Source: Azospirillum brasilense
GTDB taxonomy: Bacteria > Pseudomonadota > Alphaproteobacteria > Azospirillales > Azospirillaceae
Assembly (NCBI RefSeq): GCF_001315015.1
Contig: NZ_CP012914.1
Location: 62,001-126,000 of the forward strand
Direction of reading: 5' to 3'
DNA length: 64,000 nt
Part shown: positions 38,645-47,510 of the stretch, one piece after another
Layout of the letters: each line of letters begins with the position of its first letter
How positions within the stretch are numbered: the first letter of the stretch is position 1
Program-made: the position numbers and the translations under genes
Notes under the pieces: generated by a model
Told to the model about the DNA's origin: nothing
Database searches by the model: none
What the model saw: the letters and a program-made list of their open reading frames with translations, nothing else

Positions 38645-38701
38645 TGTGTCAACCACCGCCGATCCTGGTCGTTCCGGCCAACGGCGGCTCTGGTTGACAC
38701 A
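38645..38701. repeat. long interrupted hairpin with GTGTCAACCA ends
   Basis: An 11-bp inverted repeat (TGTGTCAACCA at 38645-38655, TGGTTGACACA at 38691-38701) extends inwards by a further 6 bp (CCGCCG, CGGCGG) after a 3-base bulge, with a 20-base loop. It fills the gap between mltA and the DUF1206 gene. No T-run follows. The end motif GTGTCAACC also occurs in the 21-bp array at 44600-44788. Confidence 0.7.
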
Positions 38702-38715
38702 CGGGGGAGGGGGCC

Positions 38716-39558
38716 ATGACCCCGCTGCAACGGCACATCGACAGGCTCAACGAAATCGAAGGGCTGGCGCGGCTCGGCTACGCCGCGCGCGGCCTCGTCT
38801 ATCTGATCGTCGGCTGGTTCGCCGTCACGGCGGCCTACGGCAGCAACCGGCCGACCGACACCAAGGGCGCGTTGGTCGAGCTGTTCCAGAACCCCTTCGG
38901 TTCGGTCCTGCTGGCGCTGACCGCGCTCGGTCTGGCCGGCTACGCGTTGTGGCGGGTCATGCAGGCGGTGCTGGACGTCGACCATGTCGGGACCTCGCCC
39001 AAGGGGCTGGTGGTCCGCGCCGGCTTCATCGTCGCCGGGGTGATCCACGCCGGTCTGGCGATCTTCGCCATCAAGCTGCTGGCCGGGCAAGGCGGCGGGC
39101 GCGGCGACGGCGAGACAGCGGCGCACGACTGGACGGCGTGGCTGCTGGCCAAACCGATGGGCCGCGTCCTGGTCGCCGCGGTGGGGGTCGCCATCATCGG
39201 TGCGGCCGTCGCCCACGCCGTCAAGGCCTACAAGGCCAGCTTCCGCCGCGAGCTGAACGCCGACCCGGACACCATGAAAGTCATCTGTCCGATCGGCCGC
39301 TTCGGCTTCGCCGCCAAGGGGCTGGTCTTCGCGGTGGTCGGCAGCTTCTTCCTGGTGGCGGCGTGGCAGTCGGACTCGTCGGAGTCCGGCGGGCTGCTCA
39401 AGGCGCTGCAGTTTCTCCAGCAGCAGCCCTACGGCCCCTGGCTGCTCGGGGTGGTGGCCGCCGGGCTGTTCGCCTTCGGTGCCTTCAGCGTCGTCCAGGC
39501 CGTCTACTGCCGCATCGACGGCGAAGCGGCGGAGCGGCAGATCCGCGCCATGGTGTGA
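38716..39558 (+). CDS. DUF1206 integral membrane protein
   Basis: The 280-aa protein has three tandem DUF1206 repeats, each two membrane helices: GLARLGYAARGLVYLIVGWF, GTSPKGLVVRAGFIVAGVIHAGLAIF and IGRFGFAAKGLVFAVVGSFFLVAAW, about 95 residues apart. Each begins with the (R/K)xGFxAKGLVY-like signature. The function of the family is unknown. GGGGGAGG precedes the ATG. It appears to be a one-gene unit with a terminator at its end. Confidence 0.9.
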   Translation: MTPLQRHIDRLNEIEGLARLGYAARGLVYLIVGWFAVTAAYGSNRPTDTKGALVELFQNPFGSVLLALTALGLAGYALWRVMQAVLDVDHVGTSPKGLVVRAGFIVAGVIHAGLAIFAIKLLAGQGGGRGDGETAAHDWTAWLLAKPMGRVLVAAVGVAIIGAAVAHAVKAYKASFRRELNADPDTMKVICPIGRFGFAAKGLVFAVVGSFFLVAAWQSDSSESGGLLKALQFLQQQPYGPWLLGVVAAGLFAFGAFSVVQAVYCRIDGEAAERQIRAMV

Positions 39559-39580
39559 GCGAAAAGAACCGGACCAAAAG

Positions 39581-39612
39581 AAAAGGGCGCCGGGGGTTTC
39601 CCCCGCGCCCTT
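39581..39612. terminator. bidirectional terminator between DUF1206 gene and hinT
   Basis: A 12-bp stem with one bulged base (AAGGGCG-C-CGGGG with CCCCGCGCCCTT) is flanked by an A-run on the left and TTCTGTTT on the right. It lies between the two converging genes and could end both. Confidence 0.65.
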
Positions 39613-39654
39613 CTGTTTCAGGCCGATGTTTCACGTGGATCGCCACGCCGAGGC

Positions 39655-40023
39655 TCACCCCTTGGTGATCATCGGACCGAGGCGGCGGCCGGCGAAGACG
39701 TGGATGTGCAGGTGCGGAACCTCCTGGTTCGCGTCCTCGCCGCAGTTGGACAGGATGCGGTAACCGGGCTCGGCGGCGCCGGCGCCGCGCGCCACCTCGC
39801 CGACCGCGCGAAACAGGCCGGCGATCTCCGCCTCCGTCGCGCGGGCGCTGAAATCGTCCATGTCGACGTAGGCGCCCTTGGGGATCACCAGGATGTGCGT
39901 CGGGGCCTGCGGGTTGATGTCGTGGAAGGCCAGAGCGTGCTCGGTCTCCAGGACCTTCTTGCACGGGATTTCGCCGCGCAGGATGCGGGCGAAGACGTTG
40001 TTCGGATCGTAGGTCTTGGCCAT
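39655..40023 (-). CDS. hinT: HIT-family protein (HinT)
   Basis: HinT-type proteins hydrolyse adenosine phosphoramidates. The 122-aa protein has FARILRGEIPCKKVLE, FHDINPQAPTHILVIPK and the histidine triad HLHIHVFAGRRLG. It is the last gene of the histidine cluster, 31 bp after hisE; hisE-hinT linkage is common in alphaproteobacteria. Confidence 0.95.
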   Translation of the reverse strand: MAKTYDPNNVFARILRGEIPCKKVLETEHALAFHDINPQAPTHILVIPKGAYVDMDDFSARATEAEIAGLFRAVGEVARGAGAAEPGYRILSNCGEDANQEVPHLHIHVFAGRRLGPMITKG

Positions 40024-40054
40024 CGCGTCGTTTCCCCTTCCGCCTTGATGTTCT

Positions 40055-40390
40055 TTAAGACTTGCGCGCGTTCTTCTCGGCGATGCCGCTGGTGCCCTCG
40101 CGCTGGGCCAGCTTCTCCCACACCGCGGCGGGCTCCAGCCCGGCGTCGGCCCACAGCACCATCAGGTGATAGAGCAGGTCCGCCGATTCCGAGGCCATGG
40201 CCGCCTTGTCGCCGCGCACCGCCTCGATGACCGTCTCCACCGCTTCCTCGCCGACCTTCTGGGCGATCTTGGCGGTGCCGCGGTGGAACAGCTTGGCGGT
40301 GTAGGAGGTCTCCGGATCGGCGCCCTTGCGCGCCTGGACGGTGGCGTAGAGCCGGTCCAGGACCGCGGCGGAGATCTTGTCCTCAGCCAT
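40055..40390 (-). CDS. hisE: phosphoribosyl-ATP diphosphatase
   Basis: HisE hydrolyses phosphoribosyl-ATP to phosphoribosyl-AMP, the second step of histidine synthesis. The 111-aa protein is an all-helical MazG-like fold with [17 protein letters not shown] and [12 protein letters not shown]. It stands alone, not fused to HisI. The ATG at 40390 overlaps hisF by 8 bp. Confidence 0.95.
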   Translation of the reverse strand: MAEDKISAAVLDRLYATVQARKGADPETSYTAKLFHRGTAKIAQKVGEEAVETVIEAVRGDKAAMASESADLLYHLMVLWADAGLEPAAVWEKLAQREGTSGIAEKNARKS

Positions 40391-41168
40391 GTGCGGCCTC
40401 CGCCATGCGGGCCGGGCGCACCGGAATGCCGGCCTCGGCCAGCGCCGCCTTGGCCTGCCCGATGGTGTAGGTGCCGAAATGGAAGATGGAGGCCGCCAGC
40501 ACCGCCGTGGCGTGGCCCTCACGGATGCCCTCCACCAGATGGTCCAGGGTGCCGACGCCGCCCGACGCGATCACCGGTATGCGCAGCCCGTCGGCCACCT
40601 TGCGGGTCAGGGCGAGGTCGAAGCCGCTCTTGGTGCCGTCGCGGTCCATCGAGGTCAGCAGGATTTCGCCGGCCCCGTAGGACTCCATGCGCTTGGCCCA
40701 CTCGATGGCGTCGATGCCCGTGGCCTTGCGCCCGCCGTGGGTGAAGATCTCCCAGCGGCCTGGCTCGACCTGCTTGGCGTCGATGGCGACGACGATGCAT
40801 TGGGCGCCGAACTTCTCCGCCGCCTCTTGGACGAACTCCGGACGGTGGATGGCCGCGGTGTTGATCGACACCTTGTCGGCGCCGGCCAGCAGCAGCTTGC
40901 GGATGTCGTCCACCGTGCGCACGCCGCCGCCGACGGTCAGCGGCATGAACACCTGCTCGGCGGTGCGGCGCACCACGTCGTAGATGGTGTCGCGGTTCTC
41001 GTGGCTGGCCGTGATGTCGAGGAAGGTCAGCTCGTCCGCCCCTTCCCGGTCATAGACGCGGGCCTGCTCCACGGGGTCGCCGGCGTCGATCAGATCGACG
41101 AAGTTGACCCCCTTGACGACCCGCCCGTCCTTGACGTCCAGGCAGGGGATGACGCGCATCTTGAGCAT
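40383..41168 (-). CDS. hisF: imidazole glycerol phosphate synthase subunit HisF
   Basis: HisF is the cyclase half of the synthase and takes ammonia from HisH. The 261-aa (beta/alpha)8 barrel begins [23 protein letters not shown] with catalytic D11-type Asp in CLDV, and has [15 protein letters not shown] with the second catalytic Asp. Its start codon overlaps the hisA stop by one base, so the pair is coupled. Confidence 0.97.
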   Translation of the reverse strand: MLKMRVIPCLDVKDGRVVKGVNFVDLIDAGDPVEQARVYDREGADELTFLDITASHENRDTIYDVVRRTAEQVFMPLTVGGGVRTVDDIRKLLLAGADKVSINTAAIHRPEFVQEAAEKFGAQCIVVAIDAKQVEPGRWEIFTHGGRKATGIDAIEWAKRMESYGAGEILLTSMDRDGTKSGFDLALTRKVADGLRIPVIASGGVGTLDHLVEGIREGHATAVLAASIFHFGTYTIGQAKAALAEAGIPVRPARMAEAAHG

Positions 41169-41932
41169 CAGCCGGCCTTTCCGGTGACGGGGGTGCCAGA
41201 AACGGAAACGGATGAGAGGAGATCAAGCGCCGTCTTCGGATCGATGCGCCCGTCGTAGAGCGCGCGGCCGCAGATGACGCCCTGGATGCCGGTGTCCTCC
41301 TCCTTCTTCAACGCGATCAGATCGTCGATGGAGGAAACGCCGCCCGACGCGATCACCGGGGTGGTCAGGTGGAAGGCGAGGTCGGAGGTCGCCTCGACGT
41401 TCACGCCGCCCATGGCACCGTCGCGGTTGATGTCGGTGTAGATGATGGCGGCGACGCCGCTGTCCTCGAACTTCAGCGCCAGATCCAGCGCCTTGATGGT
41501 CGAGGTCTCGGCCCAGCCGGCGACCGCCACATAACCCTCGCGCGCGTCGATGCCCACGGCGACCTTGCCGGGGAACTCCCGGCAGGCTTCGCGGACCAGT
41601 TCCGGCTCGCGCAAGGCGACGGTGCCCAGGATGACGCGGCTGACGCCCTTCTCCAGCCACAGGGCGATGGTCTTCAGGTCGCGGATGCCGCCGCCCAACT
41701 GCACCGGAACGGTCACGGCGCCCAGGATGCTCTCGACCGCCTTGCCGTTGACCGGCTTGCCTTCAAAGGCGCCGTTCAGATCGACCAGATGCAGCCATTC
41801 GAAGCCCTGGCTTTCGAACAGGCGGGCCTGGTCGGCGGGTTCGGTGTTGAAGACGGTCGCCTGGCTCATCTCGCCGCGCAGCAGCCGAACGCAGGCACCG
41901 TCTTTGAGGTCGATGGCGGGATAGATGATCAT
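41168..41932 (-). CDS. hisA: phosphoribosylformimino-5-aminoimidazole carboxamide ribotide isomerase
   Basis: HisA performs an Amadori rearrangement in histidine synthesis. The 254-aa barrel starts [22 protein letters not shown] with the catalytic Asp in AIDLK and has [16 protein letters not shown] with the second Asp, and [14 protein letters not shown]. It reads into hisF. The open frame continues far upstream without similarity. Confidence 0.97.
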   Translation of the reverse strand: MIIYPAIDLKDGACVRLLRGEMSQATVFNTEPADQARLFESQGFEWLHLVDLNGAFEGKPVNGKAVESILGAVTVPVQLGGGIRDLKTIALWLEKGVSRVILGTVALREPELVREACREFPGKVAVGIDAREGYVAVAGWAETSTIKALDLALKFEDSGVAAIIYTDINRDGAMGGVNVEATSDLAFHLTTPVIASGGVSSIDDLIALKKEEDTGIQGVICGRALYDGRIDPKTALDLLSSVSVSGTPVTGKAG

Positions 41933-41946
41933 CGCGGTGTCTCGTC

Positions 41947-42489
41947 CTATGGCGTGTCGTGAAGCGTGTCGGGGGTGAGGTCTTTCACATAGAAATGTCC
42001 GGCCAGCCTTTTGCCGTCCACCAGCGCATAGAAGGGATGCGTGCCCCAACGGCGGAAGCCCAGATCCTCGTACAGCGTGATGGCTGCGCTCTGGGTTTCG
42101 CGCACATCGAGGTTCAGCACGCGGAAGCCGGACGCCCGCGCCTCCTCCTCCACCGCCACGGTCAGGCGGCGGGCCAGCCCGTGGCCGCGCGCCCAGGGGG
42201 CGACGAAGCTGGTGGTCAGGGTGGCGGCGTGGGCCTGCGCCTCGTTGTTGCGGGCCGGCTTCACCAGCTGGGCGGAGCCGGCGATGACGCCGTCCAGCCG
42301 GCCGACGAACAGGATGCGTTCCGGCACCACCAGAACGCCCTTCCAATAGCGTTCCATGATTTCGCGGGCGGGCGGCGCCACCCAGCCGAAGCCGCCCCCC
42401 GCCTTGACGGCGTCGTCGGCGGCGTCGCACAGGTCGTGCAGATCGCCGGTCTTCAGCGTGTCGATGCGCTCGACCGTGACGTCGGTCAT
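41947..42489 (-). CDS. GNAT family N-acetyltransferase
   Basis: The 180-aa protein has the GNAT fold: [22 protein letters not shown], the acetyl-CoA loop [22 protein letters not shown] (Q/RxxGxG/A type) and [22 protein letters not shown]. The substrate is unknown. It lies between hisH and hisA in the histidine cluster, 14 bp before hisA, so it is co-transcribed. The substrate might be unrelated to histidine; no other cue is visible. Confidence 0.9.
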   Translation of the reverse strand: MTDVTVERIDTLKTGDLHDLCDAADDAVKAGGGFGWVAPPAREIMERYWKGVLVVPERILFVGRLDGVIAGSAQLVKPARNNEAQAHAATLTTSFVAPWARGHGLARRLTVAVEEEARASGFRVLNLDVRETQSAAITLYEDLGFRRWGTHPFYALVDGKRLAGHFYVKDLTPDTLHDTP

Positions 42490-42491
42490 CG

Positions 42492-43136
42492 TCAGACCCG
42501 CCAGGTCAGGAAGTTGGCGACCAGGGCGAGGCCGGTCTCCTGGCTCTTTTCCGGGTGGAACTGGGTGCCGACCAGATTGTCGCGTCCGACCACCGCTGCG
42601 AAAGGCCCGCCGTAATCGGCGCTGGCGATCACGTCCTCCGGCCGCTCCACGGCGAAGCGGTAGGAGTGGACGAAGTAGGCGTGCGCCCGCTCCGGCAGGC
42701 CGGCCAGCACCGGGTGCTCCCGGCGGATGTCCAGCTCGTTCCAGCCCATGTGCGGGATCTTCAGCGTCGGGTCGGCGGGCTCCAGCTTCACCACCTCGCC
42801 CTTGATCCAGCCCAGCCCCTCGGTCACGCCGTACTCGCGCCCGCGCTCCGCCATCAGCTGCATGCCGACGCAGATGCCCAGGAAGGGGCGGCCCTTGCCG
42901 TGCACCACCTCCTCCAACGCGTCGAGCATGCCGGGAACCTCCGACAGGCCGCGCTTGCAGTCGGCGAAGGCGCCGACGCCCGGCAGGACGACGCGGTCGG
43001 CCTTGCGCACGGCGTCGGCGTCGGAGGTCACCAGGACTTGGAAGGAGGCATGGCACCCCGCCGCCGCGCGCTCCAGAGCCTTGGCGGCGGAACGCAGGTT
43101 GCCGGAGCCGTAATCGATCAGCGCAACGGTTTCCAT
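42492..43136 (-). CDS. hisH: imidazole glycerol phosphate synthase subunit HisH (glutaminase)
   Basis: HisH frees ammonia from glutamine for HisF. The 214-aa class I amidotransferase begins [24 protein letters not shown], has the oxyanion strand [12 protein letters not shown], nucleophile Cys in [11 protein letters not shown], and His/Glu in [13 protein letters not shown] gene follows after 2 bp. Confidence 0.96.
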   Translation of the reverse strand: METVALIDYGSGNLRSAAKALERAAAGCHASFQVLVTSDADAVRKADRVVLPGVGAFADCKRGLSEVPGMLDALEEVVHGKGRPFLGICVGMQLMAERGREYGVTEGLGWIKGEVVKLEPADPTLKIPHMGWNELDIRREHPVLAGLPERAHAYFVHSYRFAVERPEDVIASADYGGPFAAVVGRDNLVGTQFHPEKSQETGLALVANFLTWRV

Positions 43137-43188
43137 GAAACGAAAGCCTTCAGCAGAGACCCGGCCTTGTCGAAGCCGCCGGTTTTTT

Positions 43189-43812
43189 TCAGAGGGAGCC
43201 GCCCAGCGTCCCTTTGGTCGAGGGCACGGCGTCGCGCTTGCGCGGGTCGATTTCGATCCCGGCCCGCAGCGCGCGGGCAAGCGCCTTGTAGCAGCTTTCC
43301 ACGATGTGGTGGTTGTTCTCGCCATAGAGGCATTCGACGTGCAGCGTCACGCCCGCGGCCATGGCGAAGGCCTGGAACCACTCGCGGAACAGCTCAGTGT
43401 CCATGTCGCCGATCTTGTCGCGGCTGAAGGACACCTTCCAGATCAGGTAGGGCCGGTTGGAGAAGTCGAGCGCGACGCGGGTCAGCGTCTCGTCCATCGG
43501 GACGTAGGCGTGGCCGTAGCGCTGGATGCCCTTGCGGTCGCCCAGCGCCTTCGCCACCGCTTGGCCGATGGCGATGCCGCTGTCCTCGGTCGTGTGGTGG
43601 GCGTCGATGTGCAGGTCGCCCTCCGCCGCCACCGACAGGTCCATCAGGCTGTGGCGCGACAGCTGCTCCAGCATGTGGTCGAGGAAGCCGACGCCGGTCT
43701 TCACGTCATAGACGCCGGTGCCGTCCAGATTCACGGCGACCCGGATCCGGGTTTCGGTGGTGTTCCGCTCGATCGAGGCGCGGCGGACGCCATTGGCAAG
43801 GCTCTGGTCCAT
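43189..43812 (-). CDS. hisB: imidazoleglycerol-phosphate dehydratase
   Basis: HisB dehydrates imidazoleglycerol phosphate. The 207-aa protein has [14 protein letters not shown], metal-binding [17 protein letters not shown] and [16 protein letters not shown], and [24 protein letters not shown], with all the metal-ligand histidines. It opens the cluster hisB-hisH-GNAT-hisA-hisF-hisE-hinT. The gene is not fused to a histidinol phosphatase. Confidence 0.97.
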   Translation of the reverse strand: MDQSLANGVRRASIERNTTETRIRVAVNLDGTGVYDVKTGVGFLDHMLEQLSRHSLMDLSVAAEGDLHIDAHHTTEDSGIAIGQAVAKALGDRKGIQRYGHAYVPMDETLTRVALDFSNRPYLIWKVSFSRDKIGDMDTELFREWFQAFAMAAGVTLHVECLYGENNHHIVESCYKALARALRAGIEIDPRKRDAVPSTKGTLGGSL

Positions 43813-43948
43813 GAGTCCGGGTTTTATCAGGAAGCGCGCGGGCGCGCCAGAGGTGCCGCCTCCGAAAACGCCTATGACCGTCGGTCGCGATGCCGCATAA
43901 TGCGTGTGTGTGCATGGTCGTGTGCACGCTCAACGCGCATAATGGGAT

Positions 43949-45517
43949 ATGCCATCGGACATGCCGACGCCCGGACGCCTTTTCCTGTCCCTCGCGGCCC
44001 TGCTGGTGCTGGCCGCCTGCATGGGCGGGGAGCTGCCGCAGACCCGCAAATCCCCACCCGTCGCCCGCGGTTCGACGGAGCCGGTCCGCTTCGACGGCCT
44101 CTCGCTCGGCTCGATGCGGCGGGGCATGGTGACGGGGCGCTATGTCTGGGCGCTGGAGTGCTGGCCGCCCTATGAGGACGTCTATTGGACCAGCGGGCGC
44201 AGTCTGCACGAGAATTCCACCTTTCAGGAGCGCTTCGCCGAGGTTCTGACCGACGCCGGCTACGACGTGGCGGGCGTCCAAGGCAGCGACTACGAGGCGG
44301 AGTTCGATCGCAAGCGCGCCCGCTACATCCTGCGCGGCGACCTGCGCGCGGTGAACAGCGACCTGTGCCGCCGCCGGAGCTGGCTGACAGGGAGCAGCGA
44401 GGGGGTGTCCGGCATCGGTAGCCTGCGGGTCGACTGGGCGGTCTACGACGCCGTGACGGGCCGGCTCGTCCACCGCGTCACCACGACGGGGGTGGCCCGC
44501 AAGGACAGCGGCGTGCCGCAGGGCGACGTTCTGCTGATCGAGGAGGCCTTCGGCACGGCGGTGGAGGCGCTGGGCGCCGACCCCGGCTTCCGCGCCGCGG
44601 TGTCGCGGGGCGGGGCGATAGCGTCAAGTGGCGCTGCCATAGTGTCAAGTGGGTGGGGAGGAGTGTCAACCGCCCATCCGGGAGCGTCAAGTGCGGCCCC
44701 GGTAGTGTCAAGTGGGGTGGTGGGAGTGTCAAGTGCACCCACGGGTGCGTCAAGTGGCCCGGCTGTGGTGTCAACCGCGACGGTTGATCCTGGCGGCGCG
44801 TCCGGCGGACCGGCACCTTTTCTGGAGAAAACCCGCCCGCCGACCTTGATTCTGCGCATCGCCGACCCGCTCCAAGGCTACGCCGACGATCCCGCCGCCC
44901 GCGTGTCCGCCGCCACGGTTCGCGTCGGACCGGACGAGCGCAAAGGCCGGGGAATCGTGCTGGGGGAACTGGACGGCCAGTCGCTTCTGCTGACGCTCGA
45001 CGCCGGGCCGGACGCGACCGTCACCGTCGCGCCGTCCCGCGGGGTGTCGCTGGACGGAACGGTGATGGCGCGCGACGTTCCGGGCGGAATCGCCCTGATC
45101 CGCGTGCCGGCCCGGCTGCGCGCGGCGCCGCTGCGTCTGGACATCCCGGCGGTCAGCGAGCCGGTGACAGCGGTCCTGGAGCGGGGCGACGACACGGCGG
45201 CGGGCATTCTGGCGGCCCGGCGCCCCGATCCGCAAGCCGCGCCGGGGGTGGAGGCGACGCTGCTCCAGGCCGATTTGACCGGGCCGGACGCGGCGCCGGG
45301 CGACGCGCTGGTGGACGAGGCGGGCAACCTGCTGGGCGTCGCCCGTTCCGGTCCGCCGCCGGGTGGCGGGCACGGCCTGTCCGCCTTCGTCCCGGTGATG
45401 GAGGCGCTGGCCCGCCTGGGGGTTGAGATGACGCAGCTTGCTCCCCGGCCAATTCCACCACATGGTAGGCCGCCCCATGACGCCAGACTTGACGGGACCC
45501 GCCGTCCCCCCACATAG
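43949..45517 (+). CDS. putative lipoprotein with 21-bp repeat array and a trypsin-like pseudoprotease domain
   Basis: I do not recognise this 522-aa protein as a named family. It has a lipobox-like LVLAAC near residue 25, so it is probably a lipoprotein. Residues about 45-215 form one domain (RYVWALECWPPYEDVYW, FQERFAEVLTDAGYDVAG, RARYILRGDLRAVNSDLC). Residues 218-280 are nine heptapeptides of VSSG type encoded by a 21-bp repeat array. Residues about 290-490 resemble an S1C protease body: a GRGIVLG strand, GGIALIRV in place of DLALLKV, and PGDALVDEAGNLLGV in place of the active-site GNSGGPL loop. The catalytic residues seem absent. hslV follows. Confidence 0.8.
   Translation: MPSDMPTPGRLFLSLAALLVLAACMGGELPQTRKSPPVARGSTEPVRFDGLSLGSMRRGMVTGRYVWALECWPPYEDVYWTSGRSLHENSTFQERFAEVLTDAGYDVAGVQGSDYEAEFDRKRARYILRGDLRAVNSDLCRRRSWLTGSSEGVSGIGSLRVDWAVYDAVTGRLVHRVTTTGVARKDSGVPQGDVLLIEEAFGTAVEALGADPGFRAAVSRGGAIASSGAAIVSSGWGGVSTAHPGASSAAPVVSSGVVGVSSAPTGASSGPAVVSTATVDPGGASGGPAPFLEKTRPPTLILRIADPLQGYADDPAARVSAATVRVGPDERKGRGIVLGELDGQSLLLTLDAGPDATVTVAPSRGVSLDGTVMARDVPGGIALIRVPARLRAAPLRLDIPAVSEPVTAVLERGDDTAAGILAARRPDPQAAPGVEATLLQADLTGPDAAPGDALVDEAGNLLGVARSGPPPGGGHGLSAFVPVMEALARLGVEMTQLAPRPIPPHGRPPHDARLDGTRRPPT
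44600..44788. repeat. nine 21-bp tandem units with a conserved GTGTCAAGTG core
   Basis: Units start at 44600, 44621, 44642, 44663, 44684, 44705, 44726, 44747 and 44768, with no deviation from 21 bp. GTCAA is kept in units 2-9 (G(T/C)GTCAAGTG or GTGTCAACCG); the first unit has GTGTCGCGG. The 11-12 bases after the core differ strongly between units. Each unit encodes seven residues of the lipoprotein, and all eight cores use TCA for serine. Confidence 0.9.
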
Positions 45518-45601
45518 ACCCGTGTTCCGATGTGCCTATATCGGCCGGGTTCGCGCCGGGCCGTTCGGGCACGGGCGCCTCTTCCTTAGACCACGGTCCC
45601 G

Positions 45602-46150
45602 ATGACTTCCCACGATCCCATCCAGTGGCACGGCACCACCATCCTCTCGGTCCGCAAGAACGGGCAGGTGGTCATTGCCGGCGACGGCCAGGTGTCCGTC
45701 GGCCAGACGGTCATGAAATCGAACGCCCGCAAGGTGCGCTGGCTCGCCGGCGGCACGGTGATGGGCGGCTTCGCCGGCGCCACCGCCGACGCGCTGACCC
45801 TGTTCGAGCGGCTGGAGACCAAGCTGGAGAAGCACCCCGGCCAGCTGCTGCGCGCCTGCGTGGAGATGGCCAAGGACTGGCGCACCGACCGCTACCTGCG
45901 CCGGCTGGAGGCCATGATGGCCGTGGCCGACCGCAACGTCAGCCTGATCCTGACCGGCAACGGCGACGTGCTGGAGCCGGAGGACGGCCTCATTGGCATC
46001 GGCTCCGGCGGCGCCTACGCCCTGTCGGCGGCGCGCGCGCTGGTCGACGTCGATGGTCTGGACGCGGAGGCCGTGGCCCGCAAGGCGATGAAGATCGCCG
46101 CCGGCATCTGCGTCTACACCAACGAGAACGTCACGCTTGAAAAGCTCTAA
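45602..46150 (+). CDS. hslV: ATP-dependent protease proteolytic subunit HslV
   Basis: HslV forms the proteolytic double hexamer of the HslUV protease. The 182-aa precursor has a propeptide ([11 protein letters not shown]) whose removal would expose the catalytic Thr of [26 protein letters not shown]. The end [13 protein letters not shown] is typical. The ATG at 45602 gives the alphaproteobacterial propeptide form. hslU follows after 22 bp. Confidence 0.97.
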   Translation: MTSHDPIQWHGTTILSVRKNGQVVIAGDGQVSVGQTVMKSNARKVRWLAGGTVMGGFAGATADALTLFERLETKLEKHPGQLLRACVEMAKDWRTDRYLRRLEAMMAVADRNVSLILTGNGDVLEPEDGLIGIGSGGAYALSAARALVDVDGLDAEAVARKAMKIAAGICVYTNENVTLEKL

Positions 46151-46172
46151 CCCTCAGACCGGGTCCCACGCC

Positions 46173-47510
46173 ATGTCCGCCCCCAGCATCGCCGCCGCCA
46201 CCGCCGCCTTCAGCCCGCGCGAGATCGTCTCCGAACTCGACCGCTACATCGTCGGCCAGCACGAGGCCAAGCGCGCGGTCGCCATCGCGCTGCGCAACCG
46301 CTGGCGCCGCCAGCAGCTCCCCGAGGGGCTGCGCGAGGAGGTTCTGCCCAAGAACATCCTGATGATCGGCCCGACCGGCGTCGGCAAGACGGAGATCGCC
46401 CGCCGTCTGGCGAAGCTGGCCCAGGCACCCTTCCTGAAGGTCGAGGCGACCAAGTTCACCGAGGTCGGCTATGTCGGCCGCGACGTCGAGCAGATCGTCC
46501 GCGATCTGGTGGAGGCCGCCATCGGCCTGACCAAGGAGCGGCTGCGCAAGGAAGTGGCTGCCAAGGCCGAGCTGCGCGCCGAGGAGCGCGTGGTCGACGC
46601 GCTGTGCGGCGAGAACGCCAGCCCGGAGACGCGGCAGAAGTTCCGCAAGATGCTGCGCGAGGGCACACTGAACGACCGCGAGATCGAAATCCAGGTGGCC
46701 GACACCGCCGGCGGCCTGCCGACCTTCGACATCCCCGGCATGCCGGGCGCCCAGATGGGCATGCTCAACCTGAACGACATCTTCGGCAAGGCGATGGGCG
46801 GGCGCACCAAGTCCCGGCGCATGTCCGTCGCCGAGAGCTACACCGTCCTGATGGCGGAAGAGTCGGACAAGCTGCTGGACCAGGAAAAGGTCGTTTCGGA
46901 AGCGATCCAGGCGGTCGAGCAGAACGGCATCGTCTTCCTCGACGAGATCGACAAGATCTCCGCCCGTTCCGACTACAAGGGCGGCGCCGACGTCAGCCGC
47001 GAGGGCGTGCAGCGCGACCTGCTGCCGCTGATCGAGGGCACGACGGTCAGCACCAAGCATGGCGCGGTGAAGACCGACCACATCCTGTTCATCGCGTCCG
47101 GCGCCTTCCACCTGTCCAAGCCGTCGGACCTGCTGCCGGAGCTGCAGGGCCGCCTGCCGATCCGCGTCGAGCTGAAGGCGCTGGAGCAGGACGATTTCCG
47201 CCGCATCCTGACCGAGCCGGAAGCCAGCCTGATCAAGCAGTACAAGGCGCTGCTGAAGACCGAGGAGGTCGATCTCGTCTTCACCGACGACGCCATCGAC
47301 GAGCTGGCCCGCCTTGCCACCGAGATCAACGCCACGGTGGAGAACATCGGGGCGCGGCGCCTGCACACCGTCCTGGAAAGGCTGCTGGAAGACATCAGCT
47401 TCACCGCCAGCGACAAGGCCGGCCAGACCGTCACCATCGACGCGGAGACCGTCCGCGCCCAGGTCGGCGGCCTCGCCAAGAACGCCGACCTGTCGAAGTT
47501 CATTCTGTAG
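46173..47510 (+). CDS. hslU: ATP-dependent protease ATPase subunit HslU
   Basis: HslU unfolds substrates and feeds them to HslV. The 445-aa AAA+ protein has [23 protein letters not shown], Walker [15 protein letters not shown], the pore loop context [16 protein letters not shown], Walker [12 protein letters not shown] and the C-terminal SKFIL that activates HslV. The ATG at 46173 lies 22 bp after hslV. Confidence 0.98.
   Translation: MSAPSIAAATAAFSPREIVSELDRYIVGQHEAKRAVAIALRNRWRRQQLPEGLREEVLPKNILMIGPTGVGKTEIARRLAKLAQAPFLKVEATKFTEVGYVGRDVEQIVRDLVEAAIGLTKERLRKEVAAKAELRAEERVVDALCGENASPETRQKFRKMLREGTLNDREIEIQVADTAGGLPTFDIPGMPGAQMGMLNLNDIFGKAMGGRTKSRRMSVAESYTVLMAEESDKLLDQEKVVSEAIQAVEQNGIVFLDEIDKISARSDYKGGADVSREGVQRDLLPLIEGTTVSTKHGAVKTDHILFIASGAFHLSKPSDLLPELQGRLPIRVELKALEQDDFRRILTEPEASLIKQYKALLKTEEVDLVFTDDAIDELARLATEINATVENIGARRLHTVLERLLEDISFTASDKAGQTVTIDAETVRAQVGGLAKNADLSKFIL

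Noticed and set aside
44600-44788. CRISPR-like regular spacing
   Set aside because: The repeat core is only about 10 bp with 11-bp spacers, it lies in a coding frame and no cas gene is near.
44621-44788. Minus-strand promoters from the TTGACA hexamers
   Set aside because: No TATAAT-like element is found at 16-18 bp from them in this GC-rich stretch.
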